Counted from the first letter of the stretch, positions 29,445 through 38,808 are shown. The stretch is DNA of 41,848 nt from Uliginosibacterium gangwonense (GCA_005239635.1 SBBQ01000015.1:1-41848), one strand, 5' to 3'. Notes: generated by a model not told the origin, from the sequence alone. A program made the numbers and translations.

Positions 29445-30212
29445 ATGAAACAAACTAGTATTTTTAGCTACTTCGCCTTTGGTTTTAACTATGCCATTAC
29501 AAAAAGAAGCGGGTTGATTCGGTATAAAGTAACTGAGGCGGAAAGCTTATTAGTTGGCATGCTTAGAGAGTTGGATACACTCGATCTTCCAGTAAGTCGA
29601 AAGATTGCATCTGAACTAGAGGGTGTCATTGAAGATTTGAAATCGTCGACAGAAGAAAAAGTCAGCGATGAACAATCTGAGCTTATAAAGAAGGTCATTG
29701 AACGCCTAGACCCTGCGCTTGATGCAGAGCTAGGACTTAGGGCAACGTATTTGTTAACGAAAAAGCGTTATCCACTTGACTCTCTTCTTAACAAGCCTTC
29801 AGAGCTTTTGGCCACAGGGACATACGCCACGCTAGATGACACAAGTAAGAGAGACTTTAATGCAGCATGCTTACTAATAGCTCTGGCGCAGCCAACGGCA
29901 GCAGCCTTTCATTTAATGCGCGCTCTTGAACAGCAGGTGAAACTGCTTTACTTCGGGTTCAAGAAGACAGATCGCCTGGAAAAGCCAATGTGGGGGCAAA
30001 TGACACATCAACTTCGCACAAAGAAGGCGCCTCGACCATCGATAAAATTGCTCGACCAACTCGATGGAATGCGCGTTCACTTCCGAAATCCGACACAGCA
30101 TCCTGATGCGTTTTACAACATAGACGAGGCGCAAGATTTGTTGAGCCAAACAATTGCTGCCATGAACAGCATCGCAGCAGAGTTACCAAAGCCAAAAGTA
30201 AAAATTGTCTAA
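29445..30212 (+). CDS. HEPN-like domain protein, possibly a ribonuclease
   Basis: This 255-aa protein has no signal peptide or membrane segment. It has a charged helical N-terminal half (about 25-110). The C-terminal half carries AAFHLMRALEQQVKLLYF and RVHFRNPTQHPDAFYNIDEAQDLL. The RNPTQH segment fits the R-x4-H motif of HEPN nucleases, and the following Asp/Glu helix is typical of that fold. HEPN proteins often cleave RNA in defence or toxin-antitoxin systems. No antitoxin gene of the MNT or other usual kind adjoins it. The codons (AGA, TTA, ATA-type use) look less GC-biased than its neighbours, which suggests transfer. Confidence 0.75.
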   Translation: MKQTSIFSYFAFGFNYAITKRSGLIRYKVTEAESLLVGMLRELDTLDLPVSRKIASELEGVIEDLKSSTEEKVSDEQSELIKKVIERLDPALDAELGLRATYLLTKKRYPLDSLLNKPSELLATGTYATLDDTSKRDFNAACLLIALAQPTAAAFHLMRALEQQVKLLYFGFKKTDRLEKPMWGQMTHQLRTKKAPRPSIKLLDQLDGMRVHFRNPTQHPDAFYNIDEAQDLLSQTIAAMNSIAAELPKPKVKIV

Positions 30213-30376
30213 AGGGCGATTTAACGCGTTTGCCCAAAACTCTGCGCCGAGTCGTCTTGATCGCCGGTTAACTCGATTTTAGACACGACCAACAAAACGA
30301 GAGAAACCCAAAAAAATGCCGCGTCTTTCGGTGATACATGCGTGCCTATGCTGTACCGCACGCAATCCCGCCGCAC

Positions 30377-31897
30377 TTAACCTAAAAATAAGCGGTATCC
30401 CGGGTTGGCGGATTCTTCGATATAGCGATAGCCCAGGGAGTCTAAAAACTTCTTGAACTTTGCTTTGTCGGAAGGCGGCACTTGCATACCCACTAACACG
30501 CGCCCAACATCGGCGCCGTGGTTGCGATAGTGGAACAAGCTGATATTCCAGCCCGCGCTCATGCTGTTTAAAAAGTTCATCAATGCGCCCGGACGTTCGG
30601 GGAAGTCGAAGCGATACACAATTTCGTTGTCGGCTTCGGGCGCGTGCCCGCCCACCATATGGCGCAAATGCAGCTTTGCCAATTCGTCGTCGGTGAGGTC
30701 GATGGTGGGGTAGTCGTGGCGCACCAAACTCTCCACCAGTTTTTGCGCTTCGTGGCGTCCGCTCACTTGCACGCCCACATACACATTGGCTTCGCTGGCA
30801 TTTTTGTAGCGATAGTTAAACTCGGTGATGTTGCGGTCGCCGATGAGTGACAAAAACTTTTTGTATGCGCCCGGGCGCTCCGGCAGGGTCACTGCCAAAA
30901 CCGCTTCGCGGCGCTCGCCAATCACTGCGCGTTCTGCCACAAAGCGCAAACGATCAAAGTTCATGTTGGCGCCAGACGCTACGGCCACCAAGTTTTTGTC
31001 TTTTAGGCGATGCTTTTCGGCATAGGCTTTGGCGCCCGCCAGCGCCAAAGCGCCCGCGGGTTCGAGAATGGAGCGGGTGTCTTCAAACACGTCTTTAATG
31101 GCGGCGCAGATGGCATCGGTGTCGACCAAGATCATGTCGTCCACGTATTCGCGTGCGAGGCGGAAGGTTTCTTCGCCAACCAGCTTAACCGCCGCACCAT
31201 CAGCAAAAAGGCCGACTTGGTCGAGCTTGATGCGTTCGCCCGCTGCTAAAGAACGCGTCATGGCGTCTGCGTCGTTGGCTTCAACGCCAATGATTTTGAT
31301 GTCGGGGCGCACGCGCTTTACATAGGCGGCCACACCCGCGATGAGGCCGCCGCCGCCGACGCAACAAAAAATGGCGTGAATGGGCTTGGGGTGCTGACGC
31401 AAAATTTCCATGCCGATGGTGCCTTGGCCGGCAATCACATCGGGGTCGTCGAACGGGTGCACGAAGGTGAGCTTCTCGCGCTTTTCCAATGAGCGTGCGT
31501 GGGCATAGGCTTCGTCGTATGACTCACCCGCCAAAACGACTTCGCCACCCCGATTTCTAACCGCATCAATTTTGATGTTGGGCGTGGTCGTTGGCATCAC
31601 GATCACAGCACGGCAGCCAATTTTCGCGGCAGATAGCGCCACGCCCTGTGCGTGGTTGCCTGCCGATGCGCAAATAACGCCACGCTTGAGCGCGGCCGCG
31701 CCGAGCTGGGCAATTTTGTTATATGCGCCGCGCAACTTAAAGCTGAACACGGGCTGCATGTCTTCGCGTTTGAGCCAAATACGATTGTTGCTGCGCGCAG
31801 AGAGATTCGAGGCATACTCCAGCGGCGACTCGATGGCCACATCGTAAACCTGCGCGTTTAAAATTTTTTGTAAGTAGTCCGGGTGATCGGTGGGCAT
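30377..31897 (-). CDS. ilvA: Biosynthetic threonine ammonia-lyase IlvA
   Basis: This 506-aa PLP enzyme deaminates threonine to 2-oxobutanoate in isoleucine synthesis. The PLP lysine is Lys54 in FSFKLRGAYNK, and the phosphate-binding glycine loop is CVGGGGLIAGVA. Two ACT-like regulatory repeats fill residues 335-506 (ERPGAYKKFLSLIGDRNITEF and its second copy FPERPGALMNFLNSM), as in the isoleucine-inhibited form. The ATG at 31897 follows GGA. The frame is open upstream to 32206, but that part overlaps the divergent VTT gene and is not conserved. Confidence 0.96.
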   Translation of the reverse strand: MPTDHPDYLQKILNAQVYDVAIESPLEYASNLSARSNNRIWLKREDMQPVFSFKLRGAYNKIAQLGAAALKRGVICASAGNHAQGVALSAAKIGCRAVIVMPTTTPNIKIDAVRNRGGEVVLAGESYDEAYAHARSLEKREKLTFVHPFDDPDVIAGQGTIGMEILRQHPKPIHAIFCCVGGGGLIAGVAAYVKRVRPDIKIIGVEANDADAMTRSLAAGERIKLDQVGLFADGAAVKLVGEETFRLAREYVDDMILVDTDAICAAIKDVFEDTRSILEPAGALALAGAKAYAEKHRLKDKNLVAVASGANMNFDRLRFVAERAVIGERREAVLAVTLPERPGAYKKFLSLIGDRNITEFNYRYKNASEANVYVGVQVSGRHEAQKLVESLVRHDYPTIDLTDDELAKLHLRHMVGGHAPEADNEIVYRFDFPERPGALMNFLNSMSAGWNISLFHYRNHGADVGRVLVGMQVPPSDKAKFKKFLDSLGYRYIEESANPGYRLFLG

Positions 31898-31989
31898 AAC
31901 AGTTCCAACACGAGTGCAACGTTCGGGGATGTGCGCCGACGGAGCCGACGACAACCTTCTTGATTGCCAAAGTCTAACAGCCCTCACCC

Positions 31990-32457
31990 ATGGATGGCGC
32001 GTTCCTGAACAACTTGCACGAAATCGGCCAGCAATTTGGCGTGATGCTGCACGCCTGGTGGCCCGATGCGCAAAGCGGTTTATGGGCTTTGGGCGTGGTT
32101 TGCTTTTTATCGGCCACGATTCTGCCCGGCGGCTCGGAAGCTGCTGTGGTGGCCTTTGCCTTGGCACATCCGCAAGACAAATTGCTTGCATTGGCGGTGG
32201 CGACATTTGGCAACACGCTGGGCGGCATGAGTAGTTATGTGCTCGGTCGCTTGTTGCCAGCGCGGGCCGACCTGAGTCGCTTAGTGTGGGTGCAGCGCTA
32301 TGGCAGTGTGAGTCAGCTACTCAGCTGGCTGCCGCTGGTGGGCGATGCCCTGTGTGCGGCGGCCGGGTGGCTACGTTTGCCTTGGCTGCCCTGCGCGATA
32401 TGGATGGCGATTGGCAAAGGGCTGCGCTACGCCGCCTTGCTGTGGCTTGTCTCCTAG
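31990..32457 (+). CDS. YqaA/DedA-like (VTT domain) small membrane protein
   Basis: This 155-aa protein has three or four hydrophobic segments with the VTT-type pattern: FLSATILPGGSEAAVVAFAL, then LALAVATFGNTLGGMSSYVLGR, then WLPLVGDALCAAAGWLRLPW and a final helix. DedA-family proteins are thought to move lipids or couple to proton flow, and the short YqaA-like form is common in proteobacteria. It is divergent from ilvA with a 92-bp gap. The ribosome site is weak. Confidence 0.85.
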   Translation: MDGAFLNNLHEIGQQFGVMLHAWWPDAQSGLWALGVVCFLSATILPGGSEAAVVAFALAHPQDKLLALAVATFGNTLGGMSSYVLGRLLPARADLSRLVWVQRYGSVSQLLSWLPLVGDALCAAAGWLRLPWLPCAIWMAIGKGLRYAALLWLVS

Positions 32458-32906
32458 CCCACGTTGTTTCCCCTCCCGTAGAACACCGTTCTACCTATCT
32501 TGGCGGACCCCGTTGCAATATGGCTGACACATTGCTTTGGCAAAGTGAAGTCACTTCATGGCTTGGCTGTTGTGGTGTGTTGTGGTGCGAGGGTGGTGTG
32601 TCCGCACTACGTTGGTGGTGCGTTAGCAGCGCATAGAACGTGTGCCTAAACACACGCACAGCACGCACACAAGACAGGCAAAACTCAGGCAAACATTGCA
32701 TCGCATGAAGTTCTCAATTTGATCACAGCGCCGTCGCCATGCCGTCGTGACGTCATCGCATCGCGATTGCGGCGAAATTTAAATCGAGTTGAGAAAAAAT
32801 TTGCATACAGGCGATCAACTTTTTTGCTTCTCATCCGTTAGCGCCTAGTATGAAGTATGAAAATTTAAAAAGTTGTTTGTACAACCTGTAACCGCAAGTG
32901 AACATC
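32458..32906. other. Non-coding gap with several short hairpins
   Basis: About 450 bp without a convincing gene. It contains a perfect GTAGAAC/GTTCTAC hairpin (32478-32494) shortly after the VTT stop but without a T tract. It also has a TGAAGT/ACTTCA palindrome near 32547-32559, a GT-rich stretch at about 32572-32605, and CGTGTG/CACACG near 32640. AT-rich DNA at 32775-32880 probably carries the promoter of the small gene that follows. Confidence 0.5.
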
Positions 32907-33080
32907 ATGGACGCTCTGCATCTTGAAAACGGTATCGAACAATACGGCGACGAAGTTTTAAACGCTGGCTGGTTGCCCCAGCCGGACGAGTGTCCGGAAG
33001 GCGTGGCAAGTGCCACAGGTTCGCATCTGCAATGCGATCCGGACGATTTCCTGCGTGGCGTGTATTCCTATCAGGAATGA
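32907..33080 (+). CDS. Possible small acidic protein
   Basis: A 57-aa reading frame begins MDALHLENGIEQYGDEVLNA and ends DDFLRGVYSYQE, with many Asp and Glu residues. An in-frame GTG three codons upstream is an alternative start. AT-rich promoter-like DNA precedes it. A perfect ATTCCT/AGGAAT hairpin overlaps its end (33064-33078), and another hairpin follows at 33118-33133. It matches no family I know. The composition looks more like a protein than a random frame, but it could be spurious. Confidence 0.4.
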   Translation: MDALHLENGIEQYGDEVLNAGWLPQPDECPEGVASATGSHLQCDPDDFLRGVYSYQE

Positions 33081-33758
33081 ATCGTCGGCTGTCTTGGTCG
33101 GCTAAGTTGTTGTCATTCCTGCCAAGCGGCAGGTCGGCCTCGATCGGCCTGTGTTAGCTAAACCGGCCTACAAAGGCTGCGCATCCTAGCGCGTTCTGTC
33201 ACGTACATCTACGTTCTCACATTCCACCCAAACGTTCCTCGCCAACGTTCCCCGCTTTGTTTGCCAATTTAGTTTGTGCCGACACAGTTAGTTGGCGTGC
33301 TTGGCTCATCCGCTCCCCCAGAAATTGAAAGTGACGTAGAGCACCAAGTACGCTTCGCCGATGGGGATGCGGTCCTTGTGCATGTCGCGCAATTTGCCAA
33401 TTCCGCCACACTTTCCAAAAGAAAGCGGGCGCTTCCCGCACCACATGGTTCTGCCTGTGAAACCCGTCACAACACCAAGCAAGGCTTCGTCGCATATTTC
33501 ATATGCCTAAAGGGATATTGCCCACTGCAGAAAATGTGGTTGGCGCCGATGAAGTCTTGGATAAGGTAAAGGCCGAGGCGGCGGGTAAATGTCGAGGCAG
33601 CGGTGGCCGATAGGCAAGCGCGAAAGTAAAAATGTGAGGATGGGGTCTGCCACACCAACAGAACGTGTGTAGGCGGCGAGATGGGTTAAGCGCAACAGCA
33701 CCGAGATTTCGACGTGTAGCTCGGTACGGCGGCGCGAAAAAGACGGATAACAAACACC
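33081..33758. other. Long gene-poor gap with two copies of the 9-mer word
   Basis: About 680 bp carries no gene I can support. Short overlapping frames on both strands have odd composition and no motifs. Visible structure includes a perfect CCTGCC/GGCAGG hairpin at 33118-33133, a TCGGCCT direct repeat just after it, and TTTGCCAAT at 33260 and 33393. It may hold the kinase promoter, a non-coding RNA or a decayed gene. Confidence 0.5.
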
Positions 33759-36377
33759 ATGACTGCAGTTCCAGCGAACTCAACCACTACGACCATGGTT
33801 GGCAAGTCGGCGCGTACGCGCGGCATGCCAAAACGTATTGGCCGTTTTGAGGTGATCCGTGAAATCGGCCGCGGCGAAATGGGCGTGGTGTATGAAGCCG
33901 TTGATAGCCTGATTGAACGTCAGGTCGCCATCAAAACCTTCCATTTTGCCAATCAACAAGGCGATGATCAGCAGATCGTCGAAATGTTTCTGCGTGAAGC
34001 GCGTTCAGCCGGTCGCTTGTCTCACCCCAATATCGTGACGATTTTTGATGCAGGCCAAGCCAAGGGCTTTTCCTACATCGTGATGGAACTGCTGCCGGGC
34101 CGCTCACTGCGCCAAATTTTGGATGATGGTTCGCCCATCGCATTCGATTGGCTGGTGAATGTGGGTTTTCAGTTGGCAGACGCGCTGGGCTATGCACATC
34201 GCGCTGGGGTGATTCACCGCGATATCAAACCCGCCAATATCATGGTTGATGAGCAAGGCAATGCCAAGCTCACCGATTTCTCCATTGCTCGTGTGTCGTG
34301 CGCATCGCGCACACAGCATGGCATGGTGCTGGGCACACCGCAGTACATGTCACCGGAACAAGTTCGTGGACAAGAGTTGGACGGCCGTTCGGACGTTTTT
34401 TCGCTCGGCGCTGTATTGTTTGAGGCACTCACCGGCCGCCCACCGTTTGGTGATGGCGACGATGCACCGCTGATTTCAGTGCTCGAACATATTGTTTATT
34501 CGCCCGCGCCGCCGCCGTCGAAACTCAATGATTCTGTACCGCGTGCGCTCGACATGATTGTGGGCAAAGCGTTGAGTAAAGAGCCGGGCGATCGCTACGC
34601 GACCGCCAATGATCTGGGCCGCGATCTGCGTCAATTCAAAAAGCTACTCATGCCGGGCAAGACCGGGGCGTTTCATCGCGACTCCCCTGCATGGCTTGAG
34701 AGTGCTAGGTTAGACCCCGCACTGCCCATCGTTGCTAATGCACAAACCGCCGCGAACGTGCCGGTTGCAGAAATTGCGCCGCCCGTTGCCGCGCCCGCTC
34801 CAAAGCCGCTTAAAACTTTTATGGCGACGGTGATGTACGCCTCGATCGTTGGTTTTGCCAATGCACCGCTGGGACGTCAAGCAGAAATGAAGCAGCAGTT
34901 TGCAACGGCGCTGAATGAATCGCTGCGCCGCATTGCAGATGAAGACCGCATGCTGATCGACACCGGCGACGGTGTTGCGGTGAGTTTGCACGGCGACCCA
35001 CTACAAATTTTGCCGGTGGCCATGTACCTGCAACATCGTCTCAAGAGCTTGCTGCGTTTGAGCATTGGCTTGCATTGTGGGCCGGTGCGTCTCACCACGG
35101 ATGCGGCAGGTAAATTGAGCTTGGTGGGTGAAGCTTTGTCGATCGCGCAGCGCATGGTGAGTGTTGCGCGTCATGGCGAGGCACTGGCCAGTCGCGCACT
35201 ACAAGAAGTGTTGTGTGGCCAGCAAGGGCAGCATTCACAACGTTTCCGCCCGATTGAGCAACGCTATGGCTCAGATGGGCAGATGATCGAAGCCTGCCCG
35301 GTTTCGTTGGCCCATTCGTCAGCCCAATCTGCAACAAATGAACAAACTGAATCCAATGCAGAGGCTGCTATGCAATCAACACCACGGACGGATAACGTCT
35401 CCAGTAAAACCCCTGTGGTGGTGGCAGAGCCAGATTTAGCCAGCAGCCTTGAGGCGGACATTGATGCCTTCTCGCGTTTGTCGGAAGAAGAATTGTTGGC
35501 GCGCACTGACACGGAAAAGCGCATGCTCAATGCCGGTCGTCGCAGCTTAATTGGTACGGGCGAGTTTCCACGTTTGGTAGAAGCGCATGATACGCCTGCT
35601 GCGCCACGCAACCTGCAGCAACAGCAAACCGCCATGGTGGCACCGCAAGCGGCCGCCAATACTACGCCGATAGCGCAGCGCACCAGTTTGTTGGCCCAGC
35701 TTTCTGCACAAGCCAACAAAATTCAAGAACACAACGATCATCAAGCACGGGGTCGCCAAGCAGCACTCACCGAAATTGAAGAGTTGGTGCCGGCGCGCAT
35801 GCGCGAGGCCTACACCTACGTGCATGATCTGGTGACACAATTAAATGTAATTCAACCGGATGTGCCGCGTAACTACCCGCTGCTAGGGTTGGGCGCGTTC
35901 AAGGGTTTGAAGTGGGTGTCGGGTGATACCGACTTCCGTACCCGTGGTGCGGATGGCCCGGACATGATGAATCAAGTCAGCATTGGTTTTACGCTGAATA
36001 GTAATGACGTGCTCAGCGCCGAACGCGAAGGCCCTGCAATTGAAAAGCTGCGCCATGCGCTGCATGACCACGGCTTGGAATACAGTGAAGAGCAAGCGCG
36101 CAACGATCGCCACCGCGTAGAACATTCACGCTTTACGGTGCAATCAAATATTCGTGCGCGTATTGTGATCGCGGCGGATTACCGCAGTACGCGCTTGACC
36201 TTGCGTACACGTAATCTGGAAAGACTCGGCATCATCGAATACACAATCGAAGCGCGTGACATGAACACCGAGTTTTTAGATGAATTGGCAAAGAGTGTTT
36301 TGGGTCAGCCCAATCGTTTGTTTGCCTATTTACAGACAGCGAATCCGCTGACGCAAGGCGCGAATAGCGGTCAATAA
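33759..36377 (+). CDS. Ser/Thr protein kinase with degenerate class III cyclase-like domain
   Basis: This 872-aa protein has an N-terminal Hanks-type kinase domain (about 28-290): glycine loop GRGEMG (37-42), Lys59, HRDIKPAN (153-160), then DFS in place of DFG (Asp173) and GTPQYMSPE (192-200). Core catalytic residues are present, so it may be active. Residues 350-490 resemble a class III nucleotide cyclase (MYASIVGF, DTGDG, LSIAQRM). The first metal Asp (usual F-x-D-I-x-G-F) is Ser, and the Asn of the N-x3-R pair is Ser, so cyclase activity is doubtful. The C-terminal 700-860 region is a separate alpha/beta-looking domain I cannot name. It has no membrane segment and no adjacent PP2C phosphatase. 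Confidence 0.88.
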   Translation: MTAVPANSTTTTMVGKSARTRGMPKRIGRFEVIREIGRGEMGVVYEAVDSLIERQVAIKTFHFANQQGDDQQIVEMFLREARSAGRLSHPNIVTIFDAGQAKGFSYIVMELLPGRSLRQILDDGSPIAFDWLVNVGFQLADALGYAHRAGVIHRDIKPANIMVDEQGNAKLTDFSIARVSCASRTQHGMVLGTPQYMSPEQVRGQELDGRSDVFSLGAVLFEALTGRPPFGDGDDAPLISVLEHIVYSPAPPPSKLNDSVPRALDMIVGKALSKEPGDRYATANDLGRDLRQFKKLLMPGKTGAFHRDSPAWLESARLDPALPIVANAQTAANVPVAEIAPPVAAPAPKPLKTFMATVMYASIVGFANAPLGRQAEMKQQFATALNESLRRIADEDRMLIDTGDGVAVSLHGDPLQILPVAMYLQHRLKSLLRLSIGLHCGPVRLTTDAAGKLSLVGEALSIAQRMVSVARHGEALASRALQEVLCGQQGQHSQRFRPIEQRYGSDGQMIEACPVSLAHSSAQSATNEQTESNAEAAMQSTPRTDNVSSKTPVVVAEPDLASSLEADIDAFSRLSEEELLARTDTEKRMLNAGRRSLIGTGEFPRLVEAHDTPAAPRNLQQQQTAMVAPQAAANTTPIAQRTSLLAQLSAQANKIQEHNDHQARGRQAALTEIEELVPARMREAYTYVHDLVTQLNVIQPDVPRNYPLLGLGAFKGLKWVSGDTDFRTRGADGPDMMNQVSIGFTLNSNDVLSAEREGPAIEKLRHALHDHGLEYSEEQARNDRHRVEHSRFTVQSNIRARIVIAADYRSTRLTLRTRNLERLGIIEYTIEARDMNTEFLDELAKSVLGQPNRLFAYLQTANPLTQGANSGQ

Positions 36378-36435
36378 AAACGCTCAATGCGTAACGTTTA
36401 ATCAGATACGCATAATCCAATACGCTCGATGTCCG

Positions 36436-36465
36436 GGGGCTGACGTGCAACGTCAGCCCCAATCC
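36436..36465 (+). terminator. Probable terminator after the kinase gene
   Basis: GGGGCTGACGT pairs perfectly with ACGTCAGCCCC around a GCA loop (36436-36460). The following bases, AATCCTTTTA, give a weak T tract on the plus strand. It lies between the convergent kinase and dsbD genes. Confidence 0.7.
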
Positions 36466-36481
36466 TTTTAGCCGCAACCTT

Positions 36482-38485
36482 TTATTTCGCGGCGGCTTGT
36501 AAGGTTGGCAAAAATTCTTGCGGCGCTTTAAATCCCACTACGCGTAATTCGCGCATTTCGTTCCCTGCGCGATCAAAAAACAAAATTCCCGGCGGTCCAA
36601 ACAACTCAAAGCGTTTCAGAAGCGCTTTGTCGTCATCGGTATTGGCGGTCACATCGGCCTGCAGCAACTCAAACGCTTGCATACGTTGCGCCACGCTTGG
36701 GTCGCTAAAGGTTTGATGTTCCATTTCTTTGCAGCTCACACACCAGTCTGCATAAAAATCCAATATCACCGGGCGCTTGCTCGTTTGTAGCCGCTGCTGC
36801 AATTCGTCCAGCGAATGAATACGGGTGAATTTCACCGTTGAGGTGCTGGCGCTGCTTGAGCTTGAATTGGCAAATAGCCCGGCGAGCGGTTGCAGTGGGT
36901 TGCTTGAGCCGGCCAAACCACCGACCACTTGTGCGATACCTGCCAGCAAACACAACAAGCCGAGTGCTTTGCCAATGCGTTGCCAAATATGTGTGTGCTT
37001 GGGTAGCGCATCTGTTGCATGAAGCGCGACACCGCTGCCGATCAGCAACACGCCCCAGCCCAGCATCACAACCATGGGTGGCATAACGGGTGAAACCAAA
37101 TACAAGGCCATGCCCAACATGAGAACGCCGAAGAATTTTTTAACGCCATCCATCCACGGGCCAGACTTGGGCAGCAAGGAGCGAGAAGCAACACCGACTG
37201 CGAACAACGGCACGCCCATGCCCAGTGCCAACATAAACAATGCGCTGCCACCTAACACGGCATCGCCTGTACGCGCGATGTAAAGCAAAGCACCAGCTAA
37301 CGGCGCGGCAACACACGGTCCCACGATCAAGGCCGACAGCGCGCCCATGAGTACGATGTTAAAAAATGAGCCACCTTGGTTGTTGGCGGTTTGCGAGAGC
37401 CGGCTTTGTAACGCGGCGGGCAACTGCAATTCGTAAAAGCCAAACATCGCGCCGGATAACGCAACAAAGATCAGCGCGAAGGCAGACAGCACCCAAACAT
37501 TTTGTAGCGCGGCGGATAGCATATTGCCCGACAGACCGGCTGCAACTCCGGCAAGCGCATAGGTTGCCGCCATGCCGAAAACGTAGGCGGCTGAAAGCCA
37601 CGCCGCGCGAGCATGGCTGTTGCTGTGCCCGTGGCCAACAATAATGCCGGACAAAATTGGAATCATCGGAAACACGCAGGGCGTGAACGCCAACACCAAA
37701 CCCAGACCAAAGAACGTAGCCAAAGTAGCCCATACGCTATTGCGGCTGAGGCGTGCGGCAAGGTCATCACTCTCGCTCAGTGGTGATGCGGACGCGCCGT
37801 GGGGTGCGTTGCTGGGCGTATCGTTCTGCGTGCTGCTGGATGTAGCAGCGACGGCCACGTTTTGGCGGGCGCTTGTGTCAGTTGATGAGCCAGAGAATAA
37901 ATCACCAAAGCGATGTTTGCCGCGTGGTGCCCCGCCTTCTGCAACGCCCACCTGGTCGGTGCTAATGGCAAAGCGACGCTGCATCGGGGGGTAGCATACG
38001 CCGGCATCGGCACAACCTTGTGACGAAATTTCCAGGCTGGCTTGTTGCGTACCCGCCGGCAAATTCAGCGGCACGGTTACGCTTAATGTGTGGCGGTAGG
38101 TTTCTACTTGGCCAAAGGTTTCATCTTGATGCAACTCGCCTTTTGGCAAAACGGGCTCGCCAGCTTGGGCAGGGGGCGTTGCTGTGAAATGGAGCTTGTT
38201 GCGATAGAGGTAGTAGCCGGTCGGTGTGTCAAACACGACCTCAACTTTTGCGCCGTCTGCAGTTCGCTGAATTGCGCCAACGCTCACGGGGAAGGCTTGT
38301 TCTGGCGGCAGCAGATCTGCCGCGTCCGCGGCAAAGGCGCTGCTGCACAGTAAGCTGGCTAGCAGGGCAAGCAATGCGGCGACACATGTAGCAACGCGCG
38401 TTGTAACGCACGCAGTAAAACACCCAGCAGCGCGCGCAGTAACGACGTGATGCGGGAGAGCCTTGTTCAAGCGGTATGTATTCAT
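36482..38485 (-). CDS. dsbD: Thiol:disulfide interchange protein DsbD
   Basis: DsbD carries electrons from cytoplasmic thioredoxin to periplasmic disulfide isomerase and cytochrome c maturation proteins. The 667-aa protein has a long signal region (cleavage after SSAFA near residue 53) and a periplasmic alpha domain with CADAGVCYPP. The eight-helix beta domain has cysteines in FTPCVFPMIPIL and GPCVAAPLAGAL. The C-terminal thioredoxin-like gamma domain has ADWCVSCKEMEH. All three domains and their cysteine pairs are present. Its start overlaps the cutA stop by 4 bp, so the two are translationally coupled. Confidence 0.96.
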   Translation of the reverse strand: MNTYRLNKALPHHVVTARAAGCFTACVTTRVATCVAALLALLASLLCSSAFAADAADLLPPEQAFPVSVGAIQRTADGAKVEVVFDTPTGYYLYRNKLHFTATPPAQAGEPVLPKGELHQDETFGQVETYRHTLSVTVPLNLPAGTQQASLEISSQGCADAGVCYPPMQRRFAISTDQVGVAEGGAPRGKHRFGDLFSGSSTDTSARQNVAVAATSSSTQNDTPSNAPHGASASPLSESDDLAARLSRNSVWATLATFFGLGLVLAFTPCVFPMIPILSGIIVGHGHSNSHARAAWLSAAYVFGMAATYALAGVAAGLSGNMLSAALQNVWVLSAFALIFVALSGAMFGFYELQLPAALQSRLSQTANNQGGSFFNIVLMGALSALIVGPCVAAPLAGALLYIARTGDAVLGGSALFMLALGMGVPLFAVGVASRSLLPKSGPWMDGVKKFFGVLMLGMALYLVSPVMPPMVVMLGWGVLLIGSGVALHATDALPKHTHIWQRIGKALGLLCLLAGIAQVVGGLAGSSNPLQPLAGLFANSSSSSASTSTVKFTRIHSLDELQQRLQTSKRPVILDFYADWCVSCKEMEHQTFSDPSVAQRMQAFELLQADVTANTDDDKALLKRFELFGPPGILFFDRAGNEMRELRVVGFKAPQEFLPTLQAAAK

Positions 38486-38808
38486 GATGTGCAGCTCGCT
38501 TTCACCCAGTCGAGATAGGCTGGCAAGCCTTGTGTAACAGGCACCGCAATAATCTCCGGAACATCATATGGGTGCAGTTCAGTTAGCCGTTGTTGCAGTT
38601 GTGCGTATTGTTCAGGTGTTGTTTTAATGAACAAGGGTACTTCGGTGGCGTGTTCAATTTTGCCCTGCCAGCGATAAACAGAGGTGCAGGGCGCTTGCTG
38701 ACTCACGCATGCGGCCAAACCTTCTTCTACCAAGCTCTGGGCAATAGTGAGTGCCTGCGTTGCATCGGGCAAGGTGGTGAACACCAACAAAGTCGTCATG
38801 TTCGTCAT
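38482..38808 (-). CDS. cutA: Divalent-cation tolerance protein CutA
   Basis: This 108-aa protein, counted from the ATG at 38808, is a trimeric small protein of the CutA1 family. It shows LVFTTLPD at the start, EGLAACVS in the middle and the late segment PYDVPEIIAVPVTQG. CutA was first linked to copper tolerance, but its function is still unclear. It often sits with dsbD. Another ATG three codons downstream is equally possible. No strong ribosome site is seen, and one TTTGCCAAT copy (38827) lies just upstream. Confidence 0.93.
   Translation of the reverse strand: MTNMTTLLVFTTLPDATQALTIAQSLVEEGLAACVSQQAPCTSVYRWQGKIEHATEVPLFIKTTPEQYAQLQQRLTELHPYDVPEIIAVPVTQGLPAYLDWVKASCTS

Noticed and set aside
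29401-29459. Two ACTAGT copies around the HEPN gene start
   Set aside because: A 6-base match twice in an AT-rich region is weak evidence and shows no wider repeat.
31898-32206. N-terminal extension of ilvA
   Set aside because: The residues are Arg/Ser/Pro-rich, overlap the divergent membrane-protein gene and precede a good ATG with a GGA site.
33276-33569. 97-aa plus-strand frame and overlapping minus-strand frames in the gap before the kinase
   Set aside because: No ribosome site, motif or coherent composition. The frames on both strands overlap each other and look random.
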